Program-made: the position numbers and the translations under genes
In this document: positions 50,229-59,488 of the stretch, piece by piece
Layout of the letters: the number at the start of each line of letters is the position of its first letter
How positions within the stretch are numbered: position 1 is the stretch's first letter
Assembly (NCBI GenBank): GCA_910576125.1
Contig: CAJTHM010000025.1
Span: 17,090 to 81,089 of the forward strand
From: Lachnospiraceae bacterium
GTDB taxonomy: Bacteria; Bacillota; Clostridia; Lachnospirales; Lachnospiraceae
DNA length: 64,000 bases
Reading direction: 5' to 3'
Notes under the pieces: generated by a model
What the model saw: only the letters and a program-made list of their open reading frames with translations
Databases searched by the model: none
Told to the model about the DNA's origin: nothing

Positions 50229-51509
50229 TCACCCCATTTTGTGGACTGCAAGTTTAATTGTCACACAAGCTCCACCGGAAGCAATATTTGAAAGTTCCAG
50301 ACTTCCGCCGTGTTTCTGGCTAAGGACACGGCTTGTAGCCAATCCCAGGCCCATATGCTCTCCCGTTTTATCCTCAGAATAAAAAAAGGTGTTCTTTTTA
50401 CGGAGCATTGCCCCTGAAAAACCTTCGCCGTCGTCTGATATGGTTATCATAAGTATATTATCGGTAAGGGAGTACCCAAAATCCACCCTGCTTTTGGCAT
50501 ATCGAATGGCATTAGAAAAGATATTCTCCACAATACGGTAAAAAATCTGCTCGTCTAATTTCACCTGGCATTCGGATATGACGGAATGGTATGCAATCTC
50601 CAGGCTATGTTGTTCCGCAAGAAACGAAAGACTTTCCGTAGCTCTTCCTAAAAAGTCCGGTAATTGAACTACGGAATACTTTGTTTCCGTTTCTTCAATG
50701 GCATTCAGGTCACGGATATAATCGGTATAATGTTCAAGCCGTTTTGCCGTTACCGCAAGGTTAGACAGTGTATGCCGCAATTCTTCGTCATTCAGATTTC
50801 CATCTGCCAGGCATTGCTGCATATATTCCACATATCCCTCGACAATCGCAATGGGATTTCTGAGGTCATGCGCCACTGACGCCTGCAGGATCCTGCGCTG
50901 CCTGGTCATGTTCCATAGCTGACGGTTGTTATCATAGAGCGCCTGCCGCATTTCTTCAAAAGCGGTGCAGAGCCTTCCTAATTCATCATTCCTGCTGTAA
51001 TCAACCCTAAAATCAAGGTCTTGCTCCCGGATATGCTTTGTCGCATCGGCAAGAACCTGAATGGGCGGCGACAGTTCTTTCCTGTAAAACCACCATGCGC
51101 ACAGCATGATGCCTGTAATGGAATAGACAAAAGGAAGCAGCACCATAGAAATGCCTGCCATTCTGTATACGAACTTTTGCTTTGGACGAAGCGCCACGAA
51201 GCCGGACTCGATTTTCTCTATTATGAATTCCGTATTCTCCAGAGTTATATCCACTCCGGTAGGAACGATCATCCCCACCTGGGCAGGTTCGTCAAGGGTA
51301 ACCCTCTGCCCTCCCTCTAATACCCTCCCGTCCGCTGTGACCGTCCGGGTATTCAGCCAGACTTCCCTGGAATCCGGAAGTATCACTTTCTGTATACGGT
51401 AGCATCCGTAAATGGTCATGGCAGATGCCGCAAAAACAAGAAACATGGTAACGGCTACCGCCCAGATAAAGGCGCTTTTCATTGATTTGGGTTTCCTCAT
51501 TTTTTCCAT
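50229..51509 (-). CDS. Sensor histidine kinase (probable controller of the ABC/amidase operon)
   Basis: 426 residues: helix 1 (~13-35), extracellular domain (~36-116), helix 2 (~117-142), HAMP (~145-195), HisKA with His ~214 in SVAHDLRNPIAIVEGYVEYM, HATPase with VENIFSNAIRYA, ISDDGEGFSG and GLGLATSRVL. The HDLRNPI form is unusual against the common HELRTPL and resembles kinases linked to lantibiotic-type signals (inference). Its ATG overlaps the regulator's end by 13 bases. Confidence 0.9.
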   Translation of the reverse strand: MEKMRKPKSMKSAFIWAVAVTMFLVFAASAMTIYGCYRIQKVILPDSREVWLNTRTVTADGRVLEGGQRVTLDEPAQVGMIVPTGVDITLENTEFIIEKIESGFVALRPKQKFVYRMAGISMVLLPFVYSITGIMLCAWWFYRKELSPPIQVLADATKHIREQDLDFRVDYSRNDELGRLCTAFEEMRQALYDNNRQLWNMTRQRRILQASVAHDLRNPIAIVEGYVEYMQQCLADGNLNDEELRHTLSNLAVTAKRLEHYTDYIRDLNAIEETETKYSVVQLPDFLGRATESLSFLAEQHSLEIAYHSVISECQVKLDEQIFYRIVENIFSNAIRYAKSRVDFGYSLTDNILMITISDDGEGFSGAMLRKKNTFFYSEDKTGEHMGLGLATSRVLSQKHGGSLELSNIASGGACVTIKLAVHKMG

Positions 51510-52171
51510 CTGTATCCCATCCCCCAGACTGTCTCGATGTATTCCCTGCCCGCTGCTTCCTTCAGTTTATTCCTGATCTTCCGGATATGCTCTTTTATCA
51601 CTCCGCTGTCTCCTTCGGCGTCAAGCCCCCAGACAGCCTCATAAATCCGTTCCCTGTCGAAGATCTGATTGGCGTTGCGCATCAGGAACTCCACGATATC
51701 AAACTCACGGTTTGACAGGTTCAGCGGCTTTTCCCCATAAAAAACCGTCCGTTCCGCCAGATTTACGATCAGACCCTGGGAAGATACGATTTTAGGCGTA
51801 CATTTGCTCCGCTCGTCCCTCCGCAGGTGGGCCTCCACTCTCGCGGTCAATTCCTTCAGGCTGAAAGGCTTGGTTATATAGTCGTCACCGCCGGCCTGCA
51901 AGCCGTTTACCTTGTCCTGTTCCGTAATCCGGGCTGTCAGAAACAAAATGGGGCAGACCACATTTTGGCGTATCATTTTGCACAGCTCCAGCCCGTCCAT
52001 TTCCGGCATATTGATGTCGAGCAGGATCAAATCCGGATAGATATTCAGCATGGATATTGTCTGCTCCGCATTTTCCGCTGCAAAAACCTCATATCCACAC
52101 TTCTGTAAGTGGCTTGACAATAACTCTGTCAGCATTTTTTCATCATCAACAATGAGTATTTTGTATGCCAT
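51497..52171 (-). CDS. OmpR/PhoB-family response regulator (probable controller of the ABC/amidase operon)
   Basis: 224 residues. ATG 52171 follows GAGGAGG; the frame is open further upstream but that would place the promoter inside it. Receiver with ILIVDDEKM, phospho-acceptor Asp in LILLDINMPEMD, Lys in ITKPF. The winged helix ends EYIETVWGMGYRW. The promoter upstream carries the same direct-repeat operator as the promoter of the ABC/amidase operon 5 kb away, so it probably activates both itself and that operon. Confidence 0.9.
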   Translation of the reverse strand: MAYKILIVDDEKMLTELLSSHLQKCGYEVFAAENAEQTISMLNIYPDLILLDINMPEMDGLELCKMIRQNVVCPILFLTARITEQDKVNGLQAGGDDYITKPFSLKELTARVEAHLRRDERSKCTPKIVSSQGLIVNLAERTVFYGEKPLNLSNREFDIVEFLMRNANQIFDRERIYEAVWGLDAEGDSGVIKEHIRKIRNKLKEAAGREYIETVWGMGYRWKK

Positions 52172-52192
52172 AGCAACCTCCTCTCCCAGAAT

Positions 52193-52224
52193 ATGATACT
52201 GCAAATAAGTCAAAAAGTGGTCAA
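52193..52224 (-). promoter_or_regulatory. Regulated promoter of the response regulator/kinase pair
   Basis: Minus strand TTGACC (52219-52224), 20-base spacer, TATCAT (52193-52198). TTGACC/TTGACT direct repeats are 11 bases apart; 17 of 18 bases equal the site at 47181-47198. The 3' codons of the FMN-binding gene overlap it. Confidence 0.7.
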
Positions 52225-52626
52225 ATTCCTGCTTTTCAGAGCGTTCTCAACCGCTTTTTTTATGACAGTGCTTGAATTTGTCGCGCCCGATATTGCGTCT
52301 ACATCTATTTTCTGTTCATCTACTATGCTGTCAGTGATAACTTCTGCGGCCTTTCCGCGTTCATGCCTGTGCTCCAGAATGTTAATATTTGTGATTTCTC
52401 CATTTTGCACGGCAACTTCCACTTTGGCATATATAAAATCCACGTCATATTCACCGACATAAACTCCGTCAGGGATATCAGAAATATTTATATCTTCAAA
52501 GGTGGTTTCCCTTACTGCCTTTCTATAGTCCGCAACACTTTTAAGGTAGAGGATTCCCAAAATGAAACCGACAAGCAAAAGGAACATGATAACAAATAAT
52601 ACTGTTTTCTTTTTCGATATTTTCAT
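52210..52626 (-). CDS. FMN-binding domain protein, membrane-anchored
   Basis: 138 residues: one N-terminal membrane anchor (~8-28) and an extracellular FMN-binding domain with the flavinylation motif SGATNSS (consensus SGAT-x-[ST]), preceded by DGVYVGEYDVDFIYAKVEV. Such domains carry covalently attached FMN and transfer electrons outside the membrane. GGAGAG precedes ATG 52626, which overlaps the TetR gene region by a few bases of spacing, so the two form one unit. The partner dehydrogenase is not nearby. Confidence 0.8.
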   Translation of the reverse strand: MKISKKKTVLFVIMFLLLVGFILGILYLKSVADYRKAVRETTFEDINISDIPDGVYVGEYDVDFIYAKVEVAVQNGEITNINILEHRHERGKAAEVITDSIVDEQKIDVDAISGATNSSTVIKKAVENALKSRNLTTF

Positions 52627-52630
52627 TTCA

Positions 52631-53269
52631 TCACTCTCCACTATCCGCAATAGAACAATACAACATATGAAAGCCATGTTCTAAAAACTGGGCTTTTGAT
52701 AATCCCATTGCTTTTTTAATATATTCTTCTTTATTATCTGCAAGCTGAATCAGCCCGGACAACATACCCCAGAAACCAAAAACAGTAGGCATGATTTTCA
52801 GATTGCTTCGCAGATCGCCTTTATCTATGCCGGATATTAAAAATTCCTTTATCTTTTCGTTTATTTCTTCCCCTATTTGATAGGTTTCTTTTTCTTCGGG
52901 AAGATAATCGCGGCGCTCAAAATCAATATTGATTTTATCCAATACCATTTGGAAGTAGAACGGAAATTCTTCCTGATACTGAACCAATCCACGACAAATG
53001 AAATTGTACTGTTCTTTTGTGGTTTGCTGCTGTTCCAGTGCGGAAGCGATGTAATGATAAAGTTTTTTCATGCTTTCCAGCACTAAGATACCGACAATTT
53101 CCTCTTTGTTCTCAAAATACACGTATAAAGTCGCTTTGCTGTATCCGGCCGCTTTGGCTATATCGTCCATAGAGGTTGCCGCTATGCCTCTCTCCATGAA
53201 CAATACTGACGCAGCGGAAGCAATTTTTTCCCGGTGTACACTTTTCGGCTCTTTTTTTCTCCGTGCCAT
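52631..53269 (-). CDS. TetR/AcrR-family regulator
   Basis: 212 residues; helix-turn-helix in ~12-55 with IAATSMDDIAKAAGYSKATL and YVYFENKEEIV, then an all-helical ligand domain. The gene is preceded by a consensus promoter whose -10 lies in a 12-bp dyad (53281-53309), implying autoregulation. It is followed 4 bases later by the FMN-binding gene in the same operon. The divergent BceAB-like transporter starts about 200 bases away and may also be controlled from this region. Confidence 0.9.
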   Translation of the reverse strand: MARRKKEPKSVHREKIASAASVLFMERGIAATSMDDIAKAAGYSKATLYVYFENKEEIVGILVLESMKKLYHYIASALEQQQTTKEQYNFICRGLVQYQEEFPFYFQMVLDKINIDFERRDYLPEEKETYQIGEEINEKIKEFLISGIDKGDLRSNLKIMPTVFGFWGMLSGLIQLADNKEEYIKKAMGLSKAQFLEHGFHMLYCSIADSGE

Positions 53270-53280
53270 TGTCTGCCTCC

Positions 53281-53331
53281 TTATAATTGAACTCGCGGTT
53301 TAATTATAAGGGTTTTAAAGAACATTGTCAA
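53281..53331 (-). promoter_or_regulatory. tetR promoter with overlapping operator
   Basis: Minus strand TTGACA (53326-53331), 17-base spacer, TATAAT (53303-53308), perfect hexamers. TTATAATTGAAC (53281-53292) and GTTTAATTATAA (53298-53309) form a near-perfect dyad (11/12) around 5 bases that covers the -10 and the transcription start. Confidence 0.75.
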
Positions 53332-53466
53332 CTTTTTCACCTAAAATAATCTGGAAAATATTTGCCTGAATGCGCAAATTGCGTAAAAATAATTGCGTGT
53401 TTTACTCATTCTATTTCAAGTTCCAGAAAGTACAATGTTCCTATCAATCGCAAAGGAGAATTTCAT

Positions 53467-54216
53467 ATGTCTGCATTATTAGAAGCAAAAGAAGTAACAA
53501 AAATTTATGCCAAGGCACAGCGTCCCAGCCTTAACAAAGTATCATTCAGTGTGTCGAAAAGTGAATTTATTGCTATCATGGGGGCTTCAGGTTCCGGAAA
53601 GACCACATTGCTTAATGTCCTTTCCACGATTGATATACCCTCGAGTGGCAGTATCACAATAGACGGCATCAACATTAAGAACCTGACCGATTCAGGCGCA
53701 GCGGATTTCCGCAGGGATAAGCTGGGATTTATCTTTCAGGAATATCTCCTGCTCGACAGCCTTACCATTTTTGAAAATATTGCTGTCCCTCTCACTTTAC
53801 AGAAGCTCCCTCCGAAAAAAATAGAGAACATGATCAAAAGTCTGGCAGAAACTTTTGGCATTGATTCACAGCTTAATAAATATCCAAACGAGCTTTCGGG
53901 CGGGCAGAGACAGCGGGCTTCGGCTTTAAGGGCCATTGTAAAGCGGCCAAGCATTCTGTTTGCTGACGAACCGACGGGAGCATTAGACTCCAATTCTGCG
54001 ACAGATTTATTAAACACCCTGAAGGAATCAAACAAAGCCCTTGATACCACTATATTGATGGTTACACATGATGCCTATGCCGCAAGTTTCGCTGACCGCA
54101 TTTTGATCTTTAAAGACGGGCGCATTATACGGGAACTCTTCAAACAGAATGATGACAGGCGTACATTCTATGAATCCATTGCACTGGAAGTGGCAAAATT
54201 AGACACAGAAAGATAG
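53467..54216 (+). CDS. BceA/MacB-type ABC transporter ATPase
   Basis: 249 residues from ATG 53467 (AAAGGAG 10 bases upstream). Walker A GASGSGKT, signature LSGGQRQRA, Walker B ILFADEPTGALD, His in VTHDAYAASFADR. The ADEPTGALD and ending of the ATPase match BceA-type peptide transporters. It lies 12 bases before the BceB-like permease. These systems protect the cell wall cycle from bacitracin-like and lantibiotic peptides. Confidence 0.9.
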   Translation: MSALLEAKEVTKIYAKAQRPSLNKVSFSVSKSEFIAIMGASGSGKTTLLNVLSTIDIPSSGSITIDGINIKNLTDSGAADFRRDKLGFIFQEYLLLDSLTIFENIAVPLTLQKLPPKKIENMIKSLAETFGIDSQLNKYPNELSGGQRQRASALRAIVKRPSILFADEPTGALDSNSATDLLNTLKESNKALDTTILMVTHDAYAASFADRILIFKDGRIIRELFKQNDDRRTFYESIALEVAKLDTER

Positions 54217-54228
54217 GAGGGTAAATAT

Positions 54229-56235
54229 ATGCATACTTTATCTACGGCGTTTAAAAATCTCAAAAACAATTTTTCGTTTTATGCCCTCTATCTGCTATCC
54301 GTAGCATTTGTGGTCACTATCTTTTTTGCATTCACTTCATTCTCCATGAATAAAGTCATGCTTGAAAAAATATCAAATGACGGGCGGGTTGAAACGATGT
54401 GTAACACGATTTCCGTGTTCCTCATGGCTTTCGTTGTTTTCTATATGTCATATTCAAACCGTTTCTTTCTGCGCCGCCGCACAAAAGAACTAGGTATTTA
54501 TGCATTATTAGGATACAGGAAATCCACAATACTCTCCCTGCTCACGACAGAGAACCTGCTCACCTGTACCGGCGCTTTTATAGCAGGGATACTTTTGGGC
54601 AGTTTTTTCCATAAGGGGATCGTCTTTGGCATTACAAAATTACTGGATCTGGCTGTCAATAATTCAGAAATACCTTTTTTCAATCCAAACGCCATTATGA
54701 AAACAGCCTGCTTTATTTTCACTGTTATCATAGTATTAGCCCTGTCCAACAGCAGATTCCTTTTCAAAACCTCACTCATGGATTTAGTGAGATATGAAAA
54801 GAGTGCAGAAAAAAAGATGAAATTCCATGCTGTTTTGTCTGTCATCGGTTTTTTGGCCGTTATTTCAGGATACAGCCTTGCACTTGATATATTAAGAGGT
54901 TCGGAATCCTTATGGATTACAGTTGGTTTTTATCCTGTGGCCATGCCGACATTTGCACTCATACTTTCAGGAACAGTGCTTTTTATTGCATCCTTTCTTC
55001 CTTTTGTGGTACAGGCAGGAAAGAAAAACAAACGAAAATTCTACACAGAAACAAAGATCATCACTGCGCCTGCATTTATATACCGTATCCGTTCAAACTC
55101 CAGGACGCTGATCATGCTCACATTATTGTCAGCTGCAGCATTGACAGTTTCAAGCGTTATGGCTTTGTCGTTATACTATCCAATAGCTGCGGTATCCCGT
55201 ATGGCACCATCGGAAATAGAATGCAGGATCGAAACTGAAAGCGAAATAACTGCAATCAAACAGATTGTGAGCACCTATTCATCAGATGCGGATGTTACAT
55301 TCCTGCAGACTGATATTTATAAAGTCGCTTCTTCTGGCGGACACCTCCCTATGGAGTACAGCATCGGAACTTCCAAAGGGGATGCGGATAACGAAAAAAT
55401 CCTGCGGGAAGCAGGTTTTGAATGTATCCCGTATTCAGCTTATAAAGCCCTTCTTGAAGCACAGGGCCGAATAAAAGTTCTGGAACAGCTTGCCACATTA
55501 AATGATAATGAGTGTATTTTAATGAAATACCAGCCATCTTCTGACAATAACGAAATGGGTGATATTTATCCGCTGCTCATAGGCAATGAGGAAATACTCG
55601 TTACCGTGACTATGGTTACACTGGATAACCCCATTTCATTTGCGAACAGTGTCGGTACTTTAGTTATAAGTGACGATTTATATCATACGATAGCAGAACA
55701 ATCCGTTCCGGCAACAAAAATCCTCAGCATAAACGGAAAATCCATTGAGGATAATGAGGCTCTGTTTCAGGCACTGTCAGACTATCTGTCGGGAAGCCCC
55801 TACCTGCAGGGAAACTCGCACAGGATACACGAAATATTCTCCCTGAGCAGTTCCACCTTCCTGCTGATCGGCTTTCTTGTGGTGCTGTTCTTCGTCGCTG
55901 CCGGAAGCATCCTTTACTTTAATAATGTTTCAGCCGTAACCGACTCGAAGTCCGATTATGAGATTCTCTGGAAAATGGGATATACGGATAAGAAAATCAA
56001 AAAAATCATTCAAAAGCAGACGGCAGCTTTTTTCGGCATCCCATTTTTATTCGGGCTGGCAGACTGTGTCTTCGGCACGCTGGTATACAAGTCCGCCCTC
56101 ATGCAGAATATTCTGGGAAACAGTCCTTTGCTTTATGCACCCACAATGGCAGCCATTATGCTGACATTCCTTATCTATCTGGGCTATTACTGCATCACCG
56201 TCCACACCTGTTGTAAATCTGTCCTGACAAAATAG
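54229..56235 (+). CDS. BceB-type FtsX permease
   Basis: 668 residues, about ten helices. The FtsX module near the start reads RRRTKELGIYALLGYRKSTI, a large extracellular domain occupies ~325-545, and a second FtsX module occurs at the end (SDYEILWKMGYTDKKIKKII). Single-gene FtsX permeases with one large extracellular domain are characteristic of BceB. AGGAGG precedes ATG 54229. It works with the ATPase just upstream. Unlike most BceAB, the following two-component genes are of the LuxR type rather than BceRS. Confidence 0.9.
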   Translation: MHTLSTAFKNLKNNFSFYALYLLSVAFVVTIFFAFTSFSMNKVMLEKISNDGRVETMCNTISVFLMAFVVFYMSYSNRFFLRRRTKELGIYALLGYRKSTILSLLTTENLLTCTGAFIAGILLGSFFHKGIVFGITKLLDLAVNNSEIPFFNPNAIMKTACFIFTVIIVLALSNSRFLFKTSLMDLVRYEKSAEKKMKFHAVLSVIGFLAVISGYSLALDILRGSESLWITVGFYPVAMPTFALILSGTVLFIASFLPFVVQAGKKNKRKFYTETKIITAPAFIYRIRSNSRTLIMLTLLSAAALTVSSVMALSLYYPIAAVSRMAPSEIECRIETESEITAIKQIVSTYSSDADVTFLQTDIYKVASSGGHLPMEYSIGTSKGDADNEKILREAGFECIPYSAYKALLEAQGRIKVLEQLATLNDNECILMKYQPSSDNNEMGDIYPLLIGNEEILVTVTMVTLDNPISFANSVGTLVISDDLYHTIAEQSVPATKILSINGKSIEDNEALFQALSDYLSGSPYLQGNSHRIHEIFSLSSSTFLLIGFLVVLFFVAAGSILYFNNVSAVTDSKSDYEILWKMGYTDKKIKKIIQKQTAAFFGIPFLFGLADCVFGTLVYKSALMQNILGNSPLLYAPTMAAIMLTFLIYLGYYCITVHTCCKSVLTK

Positions 56236-56319
56236 AAACTATATGAAACCGCCGCCCTTTCATGCCCGGCGGTTTCATATGCATTTTTGACAAAATAAAA
56301 ATCATGCAGGGATTCCTTC

Positions 56320-56347
56320 TTGTATGCCCGCAAATAAATGGTATAAT
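56320..56347 (+). promoter_or_regulatory. Promoter of the LuxR-type two-component operon
   Basis: TTGTAT (56320-56325), 16-base spacer, TATAAT (56342-56347), 26 bases before ATG 56373 with AAGGAGG in between. Longer N-terminal extensions are thus excluded. Confidence 0.6.
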
Positions 56348-56372
56348 AAAGCGTGAAAAAAGGAGGCCGGAT

Positions 56373-57941
56373 ATGAAAAAGCATATGATACTTAATCTTC
56401 TTCTTTTTGCAAACTCCATTTTGCTCATTATGTATATGGGACTGACCATAAACAGGTATATGGCATTTAACGCCACAGGAACCGTATCCCTGTTCCTGTC
56501 TTCTCTGATGCTCATAGACATTACTTATATGAGTTCCTGCAATGTCAGGGAAAACAAAGTCATTTCCCTGTTTTGCGGCCTGCTCGCGCTCCATAGCTGG
56601 TATATACTCCTGTCTGCGTGGGGCAGCGCCCACACAAGTATGGCCTTCTCTGCTTTAAGCCCGGTCATATGGTATGTCTCCATAAATTTCATACTCATGT
56701 TTTTGTTTCAGGGCGGCGGATATCGGTTCAAAAAGACAGTAGGCATTTGCCTCGCCGGAACCTGTATCTGCACCCTTATCGGCCTGCTGGTGTCGGATGA
56801 GATATTCGCCCTGTTCTATGGCATACAGTTTCTGACGGGTTTGCTCTGTTTCATTTTCATTGTTGTCTTCCATAGAAAAATGACTGCCTTTGTCATTAAG
56901 GCGGAATGGAAATGTATCCTTTTCTCCCTTATAACGGTAATCATTTTATTCCTTGCCTATTACTTTTCTACTATGGGAATCAGTGGGCATCTTTCTAATT
57001 TCGGGATATATCTTCCTGTCCTGCTGTTCTCTATGAGCACACACAGCATTATACGAAAAGAGCATAGCAGTATCCCGCTGTCAACCGTATTCAGCAGGTG
57101 CCAGCGGGCATTGCTCCTGCTTGTCGGGACGGTTATCTGCGGCCTGTCCGCCCTTGCTTCCGGCACCCCTCTTCCACTGTTTTTCCTTATGCTGGATGCC
57201 ATGTTTGTCTTTGTATATGCCTGTAACATTGCATTGGATTTTAATTTAAGGCATGGGAAAAGCGGAATGGTCAGGGATAGCAAATACCATGCCGCATTAA
57301 AGCAGCTGCAGCAGGAAGAACAGCTAAATCTGGAATTTGCAAATTTCCTCCATGACAATATTCTACAAGACTTGCTTTCCGTAAAGAACATGATGGAAAA
57401 GGCAGACCGTCCTGATGTCCGAAAAATCATTACGAAAACCCTTGATAACATGAACACTTATATTCGTGAGCGGATGCAGGATTGCCACCCTGCAATGCTC
57501 CCCAAACTTACTGTTAAAGAGAATTACCAAAACCTGCTTGCATATATATCGCAATCCTTCCCACAGCGCAATATCCGTATTACCTTTGAATGCCCGGACT
57601 CCCTCTTTTTAGCTGCCCCTTATGATATCTTCGTGTACCGCCTCCTGAAAGAGCTTGTCACAAATGTTTACAAGCACTCATCGGGAGAAAAAGCATGGAT
57701 AACCTTAACACAAGAAAATGAAGTCATAGTGCTGCGCATAAAGGACAACGGAACTGCTGATGCGGAAACCCTATCATCCGCCGATCTGTCAAAGCACAGA
57801 GGGCTTTCGCTGATCACTGAGCACGTAGGCAATATGGGAGGTTCTGTAAAAATAACCAATAACTTCCCGTGCGGGGTCTGCATACAGATTGCCCTGCCAA
57901 TGAAAGGAGATGTTTCTTATCAATATTTTGTTAGTCGATGA
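56373..57941 (+). CDS. Sensor histidine kinase, LiaS/NarX-like
   Basis: 522 residues. About eight hydrophobic helices fill ~1-300. Dimerisation/phospho-acceptor region with ANFLHDNILQDLLSVKNM (His of the HD[NE] type used by NarL-coupled kinases), and HATPase with LLKELVTNVYKHSSGEK, RIKDNGTAD and GLSLITEHVGNMGG. The multi-helix N-terminus suggests sensing within the membrane. ATG 56373 is fixed by AAGGAGG and the promoter. It overlaps the regulator gene by 32 bases. Confidence 0.85.
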   Translation: MKKHMILNLLLFANSILLIMYMGLTINRYMAFNATGTVSLFLSSLMLIDITYMSSCNVRENKVISLFCGLLALHSWYILLSAWGSAHTSMAFSALSPVIWYVSINFILMFLFQGGGYRFKKTVGICLAGTCICTLIGLLVSDEIFALFYGIQFLTGLLCFIFIVVFHRKMTAFVIKAEWKCILFSLITVIILFLAYYFSTMGISGHLSNFGIYLPVLLFSMSTHSIIRKEHSSIPLSTVFSRCQRALLLLVGTVICGLSALASGTPLPLFFLMLDAMFVFVYACNIALDFNLRHGKSGMVRDSKYHAALKQLQQEEQLNLEFANFLHDNILQDLLSVKNMMEKADRPDVRKIITKTLDNMNTYIRERMQDCHPAMLPKLTVKENYQNLLAYISQSFPQRNIRITFECPDSLFLAAPYDIFVYRLLKELVTNVYKHSSGEKAWITLTQENEVIVLRIKDNGTADAETLSSADLSKHRGLSLITEHVGNMGGSVKITNNFPCGVCIQIALPMKGDVSYQYFVSR

Positions 57942-58524
57942 CCATGCCTTATTTTCAAAAAGCCTTGAGATTGCCTTATCGGATTATCCGGAAATCACAT
58001 CATTTGAAAGCATCCGTGATATTTCCCGGTTGGACAGCTTTATTGAAACCAACAGACCGGATATCCTGCTCATGGATATCAACTTAAAGAACATAGCATC
58101 CGAAGACGGCCTGGAATTAGCGAAACAGATATTAGACCAATATCCGGAGCAAAAAATAGTGATCCTGTCCGGATATGACCTGCCAATATACCGCAAAGAG
58201 GCAGAAAAAATTGGAACGAAGGGATTTATCAACAAAAATACAGAACCTGAAATACTGGTATCCTTCCTTTCCCAAATATCACAGGGTGCAGTTATTTTTA
58301 ACAGGGAAATTCCATTTTTAGAAGAGTTGACTGAAAGCGAAAAACAAATCCTGCGGCTTATAGCTGATGGCATGAAGCGGAAGGAGATCGCAGCTACACT
58401 TTATATCAGCGAGCGTACTCTATCAAACCATTTACAGCATATATTTGAAAAACTTGATGTCACCTCATCTGTTGAAGCTGTAACAAAAGCCATTCAAATG
58501 GGATATATCCCTCCCCTTTGTTAA
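57910..58524 (+). CDS. NarL/LuxR-family response regulator
   Basis: 204 residues: receiver with ILLVDDHALF, phospho-acceptor Asp in DILLMDINLKN, Lys in KGFINKNT; LuxR helix-turn-helix with LTESEKQILRLIADGMKRKE and ISERTLSNHLQHIF. An AAAGGAG abuts the ATG at 57910, which is too close to be ideal, so the real start may be a few codons downstream. Paired with the upstream kinase; targets unknown, but the adjoining BceAB-like genes are natural candidates. Confidence 0.85.
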   Translation: MFLINILLVDDHALFSKSLEIALSDYPEITSFESIRDISRLDSFIETNRPDILLMDINLKNIASEDGLELAKQILDQYPEQKIVILSGYDLPIYRKEAEKIGTKGFINKNTEPEILVSFLSQISQGAVIFNREIPFLEELTESEKQILRLIADGMKRKEIAATLYISERTLSNHLQHIFEKLDVTSSVEAVTKAIQMGYIPPLC

Positions 58525-58548
58525 AAAAAGAAAAAGCGATGGCCCTTA

Positions 58549-58654
58549 TTCTTATGGGCTTTTTGGCCTGTCGGATGAGTGGGTCAGGAGGGATTTCTAT
58601 GAAACTCCGCAGGAAATGGCACAGCTCATACATAAAATAACTGCAGACACATAA
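58549..58654 (+). pseudogene. TetR-family C-terminal fragment
   Basis: A 35-codon open stretch SYGLFGLSDEWVRRDFYETP followed by QEMAQLIHKIT and a stop at 58652-58654. It matches the last helix pair of TetR/AcrR regulators (GLxxEWV). No start or DNA-binding part. Confidence 0.5.
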
Positions 58655-58762
58655 TCTTTTCTTTCATAAATATGGCAGTGTAAAACAAATATACTTCATA
58701 GAGGACAATGCCTGCCCTCAATAAGCTTAAGAGTAAAAGCAGAATATAGGAGACGAAAAGTT

Positions 58763-59488
58763 ATGGCAACACTTTTACTGATTGTAATATACATTTCATT
58801 TATCGGACTCGGAATCCCCGATTCCCTTTTTGGGACAGCATGGCCGGCCATTTATGCCGACTTCCATCTGCCAATCTCTTTTGCAAGCTTTGTTTCTATA
58901 ATCATTTCTTCCGGTACGATTCTCTCCAGCCTGATAAGCGCTAAGGTGATAAGTTTGTTGGGGACAAACAGGGTTTCTGCTATCAGTACAGTAATGACCG
59001 CCTTTGCACTGCTTGGATTCTCTGTCTCAGCCAACTTTCTTTTATTGTGTCTGTTTGCTGTCCCCCTGGGGCTGGGGGCGGGGGCTATCGACACCGCACT
59101 TAACAACTATGTCTCTTTGCACTATTCCGCAACACACATGAGTTTTCTCCATTGTTATTACGGCATCGGAGTCACCGTCAGCCCATACATATTATCGTTG
59201 GTGATTAACAGCAGTGCCGGATGGCGAGGCGGGTATCGGATTGCTTTCGGAATACAGCTATGCATCGCTTTCATCCTGCTCCTCACCTTATCCATCTGGA
59301 AGAAAGCGCACCAGCAGGATTCTGCCGGAACAGAACGGGCGCCAAAAACGCTTTCTTTCAGGGAGATTGCCCGGATACCCGGTGTCAAACTTATGTGGTG
59401 CCTCTTCATCACCTCATGCGCCATTGAATGCACCTGCGGCGGATGGGGAAGTACCTATCTGGTGGAGTATAGCATATGGATGCGGTAA
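58763..59488 (+). pseudogene. MFS transporter, 5' part (before frameshift)
   Basis: 241 residues with TAGGAG before ATG 58763. Seven helices including GLGIPDSLFGTAWPAIYADF, SSGTILSSLISAKVI and LGLGAGAIDTALNNYVSLHY, the pattern of the sugar/FucP-like MFS group. It ends early at EYSIWMR. The normal continuation, VEY..MDAVTAARMVM, is in the next frame (59476-60021). One slip near 59470 therefore splits an otherwise complete gene. Confidence 0.75.
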
